Source: Gracilariopsis chorda (lineage: Eukaryota > Rhodophyta > Florideophyceae > Gracilariales > Gracilariaceae). From it: 41,422 bases of DNA. Shown in pieces: positions 10,407-21,300 of this stretch (positions within the stretch are counted from its first letter, which is position 1; every line of letters starts with the position of its first letter). Location of the stretch: positions 1 to 41,422 of the forward strand of contig NBIV01000440.1 of the NCBI GenBank assembly GCA_003194525.1, in the 5' to 3' direction. Below the pieces are notes generated by a model. It was not told where the DNA came from and searched no databases. It worked only from the letters and a program-made list of their open reading frames with translations. The translations under genes were made by a program, and so were the position numbers.

Positions 10407-11763
10407 TTACGTGCTCCTTCCCCTCCTTAGGCGGAGCCACGGGGGGTGTACAACCTTGGGTGGGGGAGTAATTCTGATAGAGATATTTGGCTGAGTCCTT
10501 GAGCGGTTATTCTCAGTGTCATAAGTATACAAAGATTTTTGTAGATATGTTCGTCCCTGATCTGAGTGCGGCAGAATCCCGGGCCGCGATTCAGTTTTTT
10601 CCGCATCGTGCAATTCATCCTTAGTAGGTTCCCCTAAATGTGTTGTAAATGATGTCAAGACTTCCATGTTTAAGTTTGGCACTCTAGCGACTTGATCGCG
10701 TGAGATCCGCTTGTGGCGGTTGTCGATATCCAGTACAACTGTGTCTTTGTAGACAAAAACCACATGGTATGGTCCTTCCACGATCAGAGATAGCTTATGG
10801 CTGCCTTCCTTTTCGGGGTTATAATACTCTTTTCGGAGGAACACCCAGTCGATCGCCTGCACTCGGGGTAGGGATCGGCGAACCTTACTATCGAAATTCC
10901 GCTTATAATCGAGTTGGGCTTTCTCCATAGCCTTTCGAGGTAACGGCACTATTCTGGTTAGCCAGGCCTTCCGGGAATTGCGATATAATCCCGGTGACGG
11001 GTAATTAGAAAGCGTTAGCTGAGCTTCAATTGCAACCAGTGGCTGTATCCTTGATAACGTCAAATTAAATGGGGACAAGGATGTTATCCGATTTACCCGG
11101 GTGTAATGCGCATATGTAATGGCGTCCATGTAAAAATCACATTTCCTGGGGTGATCCGAAACGTAAAATCTCAATGCGTTGAGCATTTTGCGGTTAAAAC
11201 TCTCTACCTGGTCATCCCTCTGATGTTGATACGTAGTTACAAACAGATTCCTGATATATAAAATGCGACAAACGCCTGAGAGAACTTCGACGCGAATTGG
11301 GATCCGTTGTCGGATAATAACTGCACCAGCGGTCCGTAGACGAATGCCCAATGGGTCACAAAGGCTTGCGCCACCGCTTTGGAGGTAATCCTATTAAGCA
11401 GTACAGGTTTTACCAGCTTAGAGAACCTGTCGGTTATCACTAGCAAGTATATGGTTCCGTGTGCAGCTCGAACGAATTCACCTAGAATGTCCATAGCAAA
11501 AAATCGAGAGGGGCCCGTCCCGGGAACATTGTTAAACTTTTCGAGTACTTCCTAAGTTTCACATCGTTCTTGGCACAATCGGCGCATGAACGCCGAATGG
11601 CGTTGCAATCGAACGCCATTGCCGGCCAATAAAGGTCTCTCCTCAACGTGAGGTAAATTTTTCTTCCCCCGGGGTGGGCTCCAACCTTAACAAAGTAAAA
11701 TAGGTGTAAAACACTCTGCTGTAAAGCGTGAGGAAACCACAATCTATGGTTGAGATTGAACAA
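10407..11763 (-). pseudogene. Gypsy integrase
   Basis: The integrase is spread over three frames. 11763-11482 carries the zinc-binding HHCC module (the two His in VLHLFYFVKVGAH, and CADC). 11494-11237 carries the core with the first Asp in MDILGEF and the second in LLSDNGSQF. 11351-10407 carries the third catalytic residue, Glu, in QRDDQVESFNRKML, then the C-terminal domain. There are two frame changes. All three catalytic residues remain readable, but no single frame holds them. The C-terminal frame ends in a basic stretch (WLRLRRGRST) and lacks a chromodomain; the likely missing one is at 7146-6907. Confidence 0.75.
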
Positions 11764-12425
11764 ACCTGTCTAGATAGCCTTGGTCATTGACCGGAAAAGG
11801 AATCTGTTGTCCAGCGTTGAAACGGGCGTGAATCTGTGTGCAGAACGGGTCCGCTTGTTGTTTGTGTATCATCTCCTCTGAATTAATTGGCAGAAAAGAA
11901 CCGCCGGGCAGGTCCGATTGTTCGGTGACGAGAATATCCTCACACACGTCCTCCGTCAGGTTTTCTGCTTCTCCCTCGAGATTTGTCACCATGAAACATG
12001 AAATACCTTCGTCATCGACCGGGTTCGCTTCAGGGGTTGTTCTCAGAAGGGATATTACATCGGCCTGAATATTAAACGTCCGCTTCTTATAAAGGATCTT
12101 AAAGTCGAATTCCGAGAGACGGAGACGCCTACAGATCAAGCGACCCGAGGATTCGGAGATTCCTAGGAGCCAGCGCAAGCACGCGTGGTCCATGTGGACT
12201 TTGAAATTTGTTCCCACCAAGTATGGTGTTAACGTCGAATGAGCCCATACGACTGCTCAACACTCCTTCTTGGAGATCGAGTAGTTTCTCTCGTGAAAAT
12301 TCACAGAACGAGACCAATACCCAGTAGGGTGCCGTTTCCCATCATCTGAAGATTGAAACAATGCACAAACAACCTGGTTTGAACTCGTGTCAGTGTCCAC
12401 TTCATATGGAAGCCGAAGGTTGGAA
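11744..12425 (-). pseudogene. Gypsy RNase H and connecting region
   Basis: After the reverse transcriptase the frame changes at about 12425. In the new frame PYEVDTDTSSNQVVCALF gives the first RNase H aspartate, followed by DGKRHPTGYWSRS. A further stretch (12220-11744) reads KVHMDHACLRWLL, DFKILYKKRTFNIQADVIS, the end of the domain and an acidic linker that leads into the integrase zinc module. At least two frame changes are present. Confidence 0.7.
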
Positions 12426-13743
12426 TGAGCCAAAATTGGCGGCGACGTACGTCGTTCACCAATGCCGTGAAGGCAGACACTTTCTCGTTGCCAAATGGTT
12501 CCAATTTGACTGTTGGTCCCTCTATAAGCAGCCTATTGAGTGGAATAGCAATCTCCGAGAACTTCGGGACGAAACGGCGGTACACGTTGAACAGTCCTAG
12601 AAAGGATCGCAAATCCGTTTGACTCTTCGGATGTTTTGCTTCCTTCAAGGATTTCACTCTAACCTCATCGACTGAGAGACGTCTGGGGCAGATGATATGA
12701 CCCAGATATTTAACCGAATCGGTAGAGAACTCACACTTATTGAGTTCTAAAGTGAATTCCGCGTTGCGGACTACCTCCATTACATCAATCACCTGGGCTA
12801 AGTGATCATCCAGATTGTTGGAGAAGACAACGGTATCGTCAAGGTATACGGTACACGTTCTCCACTTAAAGTGGGCCAACAGAATATCAATCACAGGTTA
12901 AAACGTTGCGGGAGCATTTGTTATCTCAACGGTCATACGCCGAAATCGGCATAGTCCTTGATGACACACAAAAGCCGTCCTATCATGGTCTTTCTCCATG
13001 ATGGGGACTTGCCAATAACCCCAATTGGCATCGAGGGCTGCGAAAACAGTTGCACTTCCAAGGGAGTCAATGTATTCATCAATTCAGGGGATCGGGTATA
13101 CGTCCTTGACGGTTACCGCATTCAAGCGTTTGTAATCAATACAGAAACGCCACAATACATCTGGTTTCGGAACTAACACAACTGGTGACGCCCAAGGTGA
13201 TTGAGCTGGCTCAATGACGCCAGCTCTTAGCATCTTCTCCACTTGGGTCTTTTCTTCCTCGCGAGCTTTTGGTCCTGCCCTGTAAGGGTGTTGCGCAATG
13301 GGCCCGGTGTTTGGAAACAGATCAATCCAATGTTCTGTAATCCCTATAGTTCCCAGGAAGCCATTCCACATTGGAGTAAATTCAAGAAGCATGTCTGTCA
13401 GCTTCTCCCGATGAGATTCGTGTACATGCTCGAGATTGGACTTCTCTAATTCCTCAAAAGGATCCGTCTGTTCTGTACCTGCTGGCAGGGTGTTAACCTT
13501 CAGATGTTCCGAGTGGTCAGAACCCAAACCTACGGTTGTAGCTTCACCATTTTCTGCGGTTTTAGCGATATCCTCTCCCTCATTAAGGTCTGTCACCCTG
13601 ATAACCTCTGAAATAGGGATCCTTGTCAGCACGACCGCTGTCGGGTGTGGAAGAACGGAACCCAGAATCTGGTTTTTGATTAAGCATTGAGTGGTTTTCC
13701 CAAAGTTGGCCACTAAAACCTTGAAAGGTTTATCCGGTTCCAC
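12425..13743 (-). pseudogene. Gypsy reverse transcriptase
   Basis: It copies the element's RNA into DNA inside gag particles. The finger region reads SPWASPVVLVPKPDVLWRFC and CIDYKRLNAVTVKDVYPIP. The catalytic YLDD lies in TCTVYLDDTVVFSNN. The thumb region YLGHIICPRRLSVDEVRV and DLRSFLGLFNVYRRFVPKF follow, as usual in this family. Two in-frame stops break it: one at 13086-13084 right after the VYPIP motif, and a TAA at 12900-12898 in the palm. Apart from these the frame is open, which suggests fairly recent decay. Confidence 0.85.
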
Positions 13744-13770
13744 GGAGACAGTCCCATTCAGTAGGGCAAG

Positions 13771-14544
13771 CTAGTGCCAATCGTAGACTCCCGAAAGGGG
13801 TTGAACCACATGCAGACCGTGGTGCTTAGTAGTAACTGTAACCCGTACTTGGGCCTCCGGTGGAATCGCCACTGATTTTGCTACCTGCAACTTTGCCGAG
13901 ACTGTGTCCTTCTCAGAATCCCATGGGCGACGGGTTATGGAACACGCTTTTGCGCAGCACCCTTCAGGGGTTTTTCGAACGATTGGGATCGTAAACGCAT
14001 TTTCGAGCTCCACTGTTCGAATCCGAGGACGAATAGCTTCCACAACACGCTCGCCAACGTCACAACCCAAAATGACTGGGGCAGCGACAGACTCGCAGAA
14101 CACAAAGCCCAGTTGTACCAAGTACGTTTCCAACCTCACCATTAGTTTAATCGTTCCAACCGTCCGCAACAGGTTATTATTCGCATCTGCGATATCCATC
14201 CCTGAAATGTATTGCACAAAAGCCCAGAGAGTCGGTTCATGCATTAGGTTAGGCGCAGCTCCTGTATCCAGAACAGATAATTGACGAACCATAAACCTGT
14301 CGGACTAGCCGAGATCGGCAAAAACTTTGTAGTTACGTCTGGCCATGACCAAAACTCGATCCGGAATATGAAAGTTACGGGACCGTATCCACGGGCAACG
14401 TAGTACACCAAAGTGCCCCAAGTAAACGTCGGTTTCAGCCGTTTTCCTCGAAAGGATCGGGACTGTTTGGGACCAAGGTTGCGGCGCCTCGGGCGTCTTC
14501 AACCTTGGCTCAGAAGACGCCCCTCTCGTAAGGAAGGCTCCCAA
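13771..14544 (-). pseudogene. Gypsy retropepsin-type protease
   Basis: The aspartic protease that cuts Gag-Pol. The active-site DTG is in QLSVLDTGAAPNLM, and the second hallmark, APVILGCDVGE, lies about 60 residues later. It is in the same frame as the reverse transcriptase. Stop codons at 14307-14305 and 13773-13771 bracket the domain. The upstream part of the frame (14544-14305) has no clear motif and probably links to Gag. Confidence 0.75.
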
Positions 14545-14706
14545 GTCTATTTTTTCGAAGCAGGCTTAGGTGGTCGCGGTACTACCAATTGGTGGGAAAC
14601 CGGTTGTTCCCCAATCAAGGGTGCGGGATTCTGAACCTTAAAACTGATGTACGCTCGCAGGAGCTTCTGTTCCTCATAGCACCTGCTTGGAACACGTCCA
14701 TTTTGT

Positions 14707-16656
14707 TCAGAGGTTAGAGCCTCGTACTGGGCGATAATTCGAGAACCCCTCCCGAAGCGAGAATGTGCAGACTGGCGGTTTATGGCCTAAGAGGTAACAT
14801 AAAAAGCAAATAAGCTCTGCTGGATCCTCTGGTGGACGACTTTCCACACGGCGTGGTTTTGTGTCCCTCCATGCGTCCCGAGAGAACCGAGAGGTGTTAT
14901 TCGATAATGCTAGCGGTGCCACGGGTACGCGTTTTCCCTGAACATTAAAAGTAGGGTGTTCCTCCGTGGGCAGGACCGATGTAGACGGCAAGTCAAAAGT
15001 GAGCATCGAGCTCGGGTTACTTCCAAGTAAATGGGTGTTATCACTCTCTGAGTGGGTGAAGTTGCCTTGCAACAAGGACAATGAAGAATCACACCCTTCC
15101 GCGAGGAGCGCTCTAAGCCGAGACCTATAGTTTCGCCTGGCGTGCAGGGTATCCTCCTCAGTCTGGGCGTATTGAACTAGCTCCAGATTGGTGATCCTTC
15201 TTTTATGATCCCAACTTCGGGCACCCAGTGTCTCAATCGAGGGGTCTAAACCATCCACGAACATGGTACATCTCTCCTGAGCGAATTATGCATTTCCAAA
15301 TCTGTGAAACGCCTTATTCAAGCGAGTTGAGTAAACTGTTTCGGTTTCCGTAGGCTTCTGTCGGGTATCAGGCAGAGCTAGGACAGCGTCCTGAATCGCA
15401 TTATTAGTTGCGTATAACCTTAAGAGATACTGCACCGCTTCGGGCCAATATGTAACTCCTCCTTTTGAGGCTCGAGAAGTCCCGTGGATGGAGTTAAATT
15501 GATCCTCTGCCATTCCCTTTAAGAAGTAGGGTAAGGCAAGATATGCCTGCGCGTCACTCATACGGAGAATATCGGATTCCTGGACGAACCGCGCAGGGAA
15601 ATCAAGCACCAGAATTGGGTCTTCTTCTGAGATTTCTCTCTTCCATAGGATAATGCCCATCCTCCTGATGTAATCCCTGACATTACCTGTTCCACGGGAT
15701 GAACGATCTCCCAAAGAATTATCAAACAGATAGTAACGCTACGACAGTAGCTTCCGATAAAGCGGATTCGTTGACCTCAAGTCCCTCAGTCAGAGGTGCT
15801 TCCTATCTTTCTCTCGTGAGCGGATGGCCCGTTGAGAGGTATAAGTAGCCTTGGACCGCGAAGCAAGGGACCAGCGACGTCTATCGTCAGAATCCGAAGA
15901 AACGAGGGACTAACTCGACGACGATTGGTTCGAATAAGATTCCGATGAATCCTCTTGGAGGTGAACTTCCCTTCTGGGCATGCAGTGCTTCCGTATAACG
16001 AAGCGGTGAACCGAGTCTTCCGAAATGTCGGATTCTTCCTTCTTGGCGTCAAACCCTTCATGTATTAGAATTATTGCCTCCAAGGAGTCGAAAAGTGATT
16101 GTAAACGGTCCGCTCTGTTGCGGGATTCCTACACAAAGATGTGATTCTCCTGAATAAAAACCGCAGGGGTACCAAGACGTTCCACAGTGGAGTTGACATC
16201 CCGTGTAAAGATAAGAACTTCACCTGAAACATCCCTCACTTGGGCGTCATCTACTTTACGCCAAAGCTGGGTTACATCCTTTAGGAGCTCCACATGGGCG
16301 GCAATCGCGATATCCACGCGGGACTCCAAACGATGGGTCTTAGTTATTTCAAACCGCGTACGGCTAACTGCAGACGAAGTGTCCATTACGGGTGGTTGAT
16401 CAACACTAATAACCTCCTGAGGTGCAGATGCCACTGAGGGTGCTTTCCGACTGTCCGGATCGATATCGTTGTCTTCTCGATCCACGGTTACTGACATCGT
16501 TGACCTCGGCCTGGCTGGCAGGGCTGGCCCAGCAGGGCGGTCGGATGCATTCCTGTAACTGGGGGCAGGCGGTGTCATACTGAAGTAGACAATCGACTGT
16601 TCAGGAAAACGACAAAGTTGACCAAAAGACGTCCGGAAAACGGGGAAACCAAGCAA
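14707..16656 (-). pseudogene. Gypsy gag
   Basis: The capsid region (15714-15286) matches the Retrotrans_gag pattern: LALPYFLKGMAEDQFNSI, then YWPEAVQYLLRLYATNNA. A single TAA (15288-15286) separates it from an in-phase continuation (to 14707), which ends in a zinc knuckle, CFLCYLLGHKPPVC, of exact C-x2-C-x4-H-x4-C spacing. The N-terminal part (16656-16129, likely Met at 16578, then 16061-15786) is in other frames and has no clear domain apart from a Pro/Ala/Arg-rich start. It binds genomic RNA and forms particles in intact elements. Confidence 0.75.
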
Positions 16657-17353
16657 AAGCTCTCAGAAACCCGAACAAAGGTAGAAAGATATAAATCACA
16701 GCGGTAAGTGTCCAAAATACCCAAACTCTTTGAGGTCTTCCCAAATATGGGAAAAAGAAAACTAGGAGACGGAACCAAGTACATAATCGCGGGACCGGTG
16801 TTCTAGGTTGGGATACCACTTGTAGAGCAAAAACTAGCGGCGAGAACTGCACATCAAGTTGTTAGAAGCCTTTACCTCACGAGAGGTAACATAGTGAACA
16901 GAGCTCTCTGTTCCGCCCAAAGTTGGAGCGTAACTCCCAGAGGGATTCAGGAATAACCTACAGAGGTTGTGGTCCGGGATTTGGATTTCGTACCGGACTC
17001 GGTTTATTCAGTGTAACACTCTAAAAGCGTAAAAGCAACGAGCAAAATGGGGACGAGGTTCGTGCACAAGCAGTCCATAGACCCGAAGAAACCAGGGGAA
17101 AACAAGAAGAAATGTCCTTATACAGGGGCGACAACCTGTCCTCGAAAGGATACAAAAACAATAATAACAATATAGTTAGAAGCCCAACGGGCAGTGTGAT
17201 ACAGATGACCTGAGCGCTCCCATGGAAATAAATAAATGGAATCCACTCATGGATACACTCCTCGAGGAGCCGTAACGCGAGGAGGGCAATTGTAGGTAAA
17301 GCCCTACTTTGTTGAGTTTACTTTGGACTCGGAACTGCGAGGTCACTTGCCCC

Positions 17354-17383
17354 TAGGTAGTTCTAGTGAACTAGAACTACCTA
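17354..17383. repeat. Perfect 13-bp inverted repeat (hairpin)
   Basis: TAGGTAGTTCTAG (17354-17366) pairs fully with CTAGAACTACCTA (17371-17383) across the loop TGAA. Its place in the presumed LTR or leader suggests an RNA structure or a protein-binding palindrome. Confidence 0.7.
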
Positions 17384-17499
17384 ACATATCTAAGTAACTT
17401 ATTTCACACCTTCTAAGGGCCATACAAGTGTGGATCCCAGTGTCAGAGCCAAAGTAAAAACTAAGTCATAAAATTCCAAACTTGGAGCCAAAAACTACC

Positions 17500-17524
17500 A
17501 CGCGTACCACGCGTTACCACGCGT
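17500..17524. promoter_or_regulatory. Triple ACGCGT box
   Basis: ACGCGT occurs at 17500-17505, 17509-17514 and 17519-17524, in a short tandem repeat of TACCACGCGT type. The spacing of 9-10 bp puts the sites on one face of the helix. ACGCGT is the MluI cell-cycle box bound by MBF-like factors in fungi. Whether such a factor acts here is unknown. Confidence 0.35.
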
Positions 17525-17557
17525 TACACCCATACAGGGCTATTCATAGCCAACCCA

Positions 17558-17592
17558 TCAGGGTGCCATCCCCTTGCAAGGGGCCACCCTGA
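17558..17592. repeat. GC-rich compound hairpin
   Basis: TCAGGGTG (17558-17565) pairs with CACCCTGA (17585-17592) and encloses the palindrome CCCCTTGCAAGGGG (17570-17583). It sits 16 bp before the right copy of the 95-bp repeat. Confidence 0.6.
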
Positions 17593-17607
17593 CTTACCCC
17601 TTCCTAG

Positions 17608-17702
17608 GGAAAACTCATATAATGAGTAGCACTAACCCAAGGGGGATCAACCTCATATGACTATGATCTTCACTAAGTCCGCCAAAAAGGCGTTGGTCCA
17701 CA
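17608..17702 (+). repeat. 95-bp direct repeat, right copy
   Basis: Partner of the repeat at 4522-4616, same orientation. It keeps the ACTCATATAATGAGT core and the ATCTTCACTAAGTCCGCC block. It immediately precedes the first piggyBac-type relic, so it may mark the outer end of the Gypsy complex. Confidence 0.5.
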
Positions 17703-17792
17703 AAAAAGGGTATTTTGTCAAGCTTCTTAGTCCACTACGTAGTTTGGAGTCTGGTTTACTCCGGCAGGGCTCAATTTCCAGTCCATATTCTC

Positions 17793-19954
17793 ATTAGGTT
17801 AGCATTCAACCACTTCAAGGTCGTTAACTTCCAGAAAACCATCACAGATCCAACAGTATCTGATATGCGCCGTAATGTTGGTATCAGTGTCCAAACACGT
17901 CCTCGACTTATGACCTCAGTTCCTAGCTGCAGACGTTTTTTTGGATCTATGGGAAAGACCACTATGATCAGTGGTATTGTGGCAAACGTGTAAGCTGGCA
18001 AGTTAGACAACCGAAATCGGTCAATGGTCACTTGTTCGTATGAGTTACTGGGCCAAACTAAACAGTGTGCTTTGCATCTCTGCAACGTTAGAGAGGGCGA
18101 TTGTGTTGGCGACAGGGAGAAACAAATCGAACCTCTGGGGGGCAGCACTGGTATTTGTAACGAGGATAACACTGCCGATGACCCGAGCAATGGCGATTCG
18201 ATCGTGACAGAAAGTAACGCTACTCTACCTTTGAAGAACGTAAATTTCAGAGACATTGAAGTTGCAAGGGACGAATCAGTGGAGGTCCATGGCCAAAAGT
18301 GGATGATTTCTGATGTTTCGGCGCCGCTAAATGGATTTGTGCAATTGCACCAATGGAGAGTCAATGGCCCAGCTCGAGATTTCATCACCGCCCCTCACGC
18401 TCTGAATAATATCACGCCATTTGACTGCTTTATGTGAATGTTTCCAAAAACTTATATGAAAGTGATTGTGGATAGAACTACTGATATTGTTTGCCACAAA
18501 GGTTCTTAGAGGACTACTGGAGGAGATATTCTGAAGTTTTTTGGCATTCTCGTTTTGATGACTCGATTAGAGTTCTCAGACAGGCGTGACTTGTGGATTC
18601 AAGATTCTCAGTATCCGTATTTAGCATCCACTGACCTTGGAAAAATAATGGCCAGGAACGTATTTGAGACTATTAGAAGCTGCATTGTCTTTAGTGGAGA
18701 TGGAAAGCGTGAAAAAGGTGGAGCTGCTCTTGGAATCTCGTCATGGATTTTGTAAAAGCAATTTACGACCATCGCCGAACATGCGTCACTCTATCTCAAT
18801 CTCTATGTGTTGACAAAAGCATGTCACATTGGTACGGGCTTGGTGGTGACTGGGTCAACGTTGGCCTTCCTCATCGCGCAGCAATGGGTGGCAAACCCGA
18901 AAATAGATGCGAGATAAAATCTGTTTGTTGCGGAGAAAGTGGTATTATGATAAGCATTGAACTCAATATCGGTTCAGAAAACAACTCACAATCGTCGTTC
19001 TCTACGAACCTTCGGCATGGAACTGCTGTTGTTCTGCGATTGATTGAGCCTTCGTTTGGAACTGAAAGCGTTGTTTGCGCCAATTCACTTTTTGCGTCTT
19101 TCCAAACTGCGACTTTTCTATTGCACAAATGTTTAAAATTTATCGGGGTTGTGAAGAATGCAACTATAGAGTTTCCTATAAAAACTTTATCAGAATTGAC
19201 ACTTGCTCAGAGGGAAGAGCACGTTACGCTTCTATGGAAGAAAAATTCAGTTAACACGAATCTTATGGTAGTTTTGTAGGTGGACATAGATCGAAGGTAT
19301 TTTATATCTACTTCTGGAACCACAAATCTTGCTACCCCAATCTTAAGAGAACGTTGGAGAAAAGTTAAAAATATGACCAAGATTGTGGAGATTGAAAAAC
19401 TGATTCCAGAAGCATGCAAAGAGCTCTATGAGTTCTGTTCAATGATAGATCGGCTCTATCGGTGCCGCCAATTTGGCCTCGAACATAGAAAGAAAATAAA
19501 AGTTAAAGAATGGTCTTTCAGGGTTAATTGCTCGCTTTTGGCAATGCGCATTGTTGAGGCGTGGAATATATACAAGTCAGCTAAAAAAGGACGATTTGAC
19601 CTCAATCTGAAAACATTCTATACAAAACTGGCATACAAATTGATCGATAATACCTGGGATACAACAAGCCTTACAAATAGATGCAACCAAAAATTGGATG
19701 ATATTGAGTCAGCTCCAAAACGAGCTGGTACTGGTATTCATTTGATGCAAGGCAGTCGCAAGTGTGATCAAAGTAATTCTACGGATACGATGGCACTTTC
19801 CCAAAGACGCTGCAAAACCTGCGAATCAACGAAGAACTCAAATTTTATATGTTCCGATAGTTTTTCTTTAAGATTGATTTCATTTATATACATCAATGTG
19901 GAACTAATAGAACATGTCCGTTTGAGCATTGAAGTTACATTCTTGGTGTTATGA
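17793..19954 (+). pseudogene. piggyBac-type transposase relic, copy 1
   Basis: The coding remains align by eye with copy 2 along their whole length. Shared blocks include APLNGFVQLHQWRVNGPA, GGDILKFFGILVLMTRLEF, MDFVKAIYDHRR and VKEWSFRVNCSLL. Of the DDE_Tnp_1_7 catalytic triad, the first Asp (SLCVDKSMSHWYG) and third (VDIDRRYF) are present. The second is changed to Asn (VVCANSLFASF, against VCADSFFAS in copy 2). There are several stops, including TGA at 18435-18437, and a frame change near 18745. The C-terminal zinc-finger region starts (RRCKTCES) but loses its later cysteines. This copy cannot encode an active enzyme. Confidence 0.8.
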
Positions 19955-19992
19955 TATACAAAAAGTAAAGAAAAATACGTACACCCGTACAC

Positions 19993-21100
19993 CTAAACGC
20001 CAAACGCGTGTATTGAGCTGAAATCATACAAGTTATGTGCTGTTGGCAAATGCAAATGTTACACTACCTGTAACCCCCTACTGCCTCAATATGCGTTGTT
20101 AATATTGCAAGAGTTAATTATTTCTATGGTGAAACAACCCCTTTAACATATTAAACCGTACTATATATGTTACACAAGTAGGCTCGTATGCGTTCTTAGC
20201 AATAATTATTACAAGAATCATGCAAGATCCCAAAGAAGTTTTAGAGGTTGAAGAAATTCAGCAAAGTTTGAGCTCGGATTTACCAGAGCTGCTCAATTGG
20301 TTGGAGCTAGCTGAGCTGTTACAAATACCTATTGCTTCAGACTGTGAAGCATTTAAGCACTAAAAGCACCTCTATTGTTTTAGTTTAATGTAGAGACTAA
20401 ATATGATATATATACCATTTGGAGGTAACTATTTCATACGCAACCCGTAATGGTTAGACAGTAAACAAAATATTCAAAAACTTGGTGTGCCGTGGTTGGA
20501 TCTCTAAAATGTAACGAGCATCAAGTATGAGATTCAGTACAAGAGGTACGGCTACAGGTTTAGAACGCCATACATCCATATATTCCCCCCCGCCAGACGT
20601 CATGGCGGAGAGGGCATGTTCTACGTTGGCTTCAGACATTGAAGGCTACATCGCAGATATGTTTGATAATGAAATTCATGCCGTGGAACATCTACAGACT
20701 GCAGTTTCTATTGTCATCAATAATGAAGTTGGGCGTAACAGAGATAAAGTTCTGTTACATTTAGTGCGAACGTTTCTTTCATTTGCCAAGTGGAGTAACG
20801 CTACTCGCATCTCTATATGAGTAAATGAGTAAATCTGTCTCCATCCGGTCCGCTGTTCAGGAATATATTTACTCAAAATGCTAAATCTTTTGAAGATACC
20901 CACTCCAGTACAGTTGATCGTGAGTAAATCTATCTCCAAAAATCCAAAATTACTCATTTCCTCAACCACTAAGAGTGCTCTAAACAGCCGTTGAAAATGG
21001 TTTGTTTGTGCTTAGAATTTTTTAATTTGAACCCCCAGTTCAAGAACTCTTTGTTTCTGAGCCAGACGTCAAGTATTCTTTTTACTCTCAGACCGGCTTG
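19993..21100. other. Spacer between the piggyBac copies
   Basis: It includes an open frame of 97 codons (20527-20820, plus) with no recognised motif and overlapping minus-strand frames. A cluster of TGAGTAAAT/ATTTACTCA words lies at 20818-20960, with GAGTAAATCT.TCTCCA occurring twice about 97 bp apart. The first 220 bases are AT-rich, with nothing recognised. Confidence 0.35.
20220..20363 (+). CDS. Possible small acidic protein, 47 residues
   Basis: An ATG at 20220 opens a short frame that ends at TAA 20361-20363. It begins MQDPKEVLEVEEIQQSLSS and is rich in Glu and Leu, which suggests a helix. It is downstream of piggyBac copy 1 on the same strand. Composition is protein-like, but the length gives little statistical support. 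It may be a remnant of a longer gene or chance. Confidence 0.2.
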   Translation: MQDPKEVLEVEEIQQSLSSDLPELLNWLELAELLQIPIASDCEAFKH

Positions 21101-21181
21101 CCTCATATGAGACCAACCTCTTAGTCGAATAGACACTAGTGTCTATCGGACCGGTGCGCTGACCTCATATGAGGTCAGCGC
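21101..21181. repeat. Back-to-back palindromic element ends
   Basis: Three features occur in 81 bp: CCTCATATGAG (21101-21111), the 18-bp perfect palindrome ATAGACACTAGTGTCTAT (21129-21146), and a 26-bp perfect palindrome at 21156-21181 centred on CTCATATGAG with GCGCTGAC arms. Read outwards from the central ACTAGT, each half has the order ACTAGT, GTCTAT, spacer, CTCATATGAG. The same half occurs once more at 23938-23974, facing left. So this looks like the right end of one element fused to the left end of another at a shared ACTAGT. Confidence 0.6.
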
Positions 21182-21300
21182 AACGGCACGCAAAATTAAA
21201 AAAGAAATTTGAAATCTGATCCGCATGGCCCCACATTTCAAATTTTGAACTTGAAACATGGCCTACCGGGTGGTCTTACAACTATAAGTACATGTAGAAG

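Larger units (their letters stand above)
10407..16656 (-). mobile_element. Ty3/Gypsy retrotransposon body, decayed
   Basis: On the minus strand the order is gag, protease, reverse transcriptase, RNase H, integrase, which is the Ty3/Gypsy order (integrase last). Protease and reverse transcriptase lie in one frame from 14544 to about 12430, interrupted only by four stop codons. Gag, RNase H and integrase have additional frame changes. The chromodomain at 7146-6907 suggests the chromovirus branch. Neither terminal repeat could be delimited. The 95-bp repeats at 4522 and 17608 are the only direct-repeat candidates, and they imply an element of about 13 kb including nested insertions. Confidence 0.8.
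16660..17607. other. Non-coding leader/possible 5' LTR region of the Gypsy element
   Basis: No coding sequence is recognised between the Gag start and the 95-bp repeat. The stretch contains a strong 13-bp-arm hairpin, three ACGCGT boxes and a GC-rich hairpin, each listed separately. It lies where the 5' LTR and primer-binding site of a minus-strand element should be, but I could not identify a tRNA-complementary site or TG/CA ends. Confidence 0.4.

Noticed and set aside
20676..20969. Minus-strand frame of 97 codons between the piggyBac copies
   Set aside because: No motif, and it overlaps an equally long plus-strand frame. The repeated TGAGTAAAT words explain part of it.
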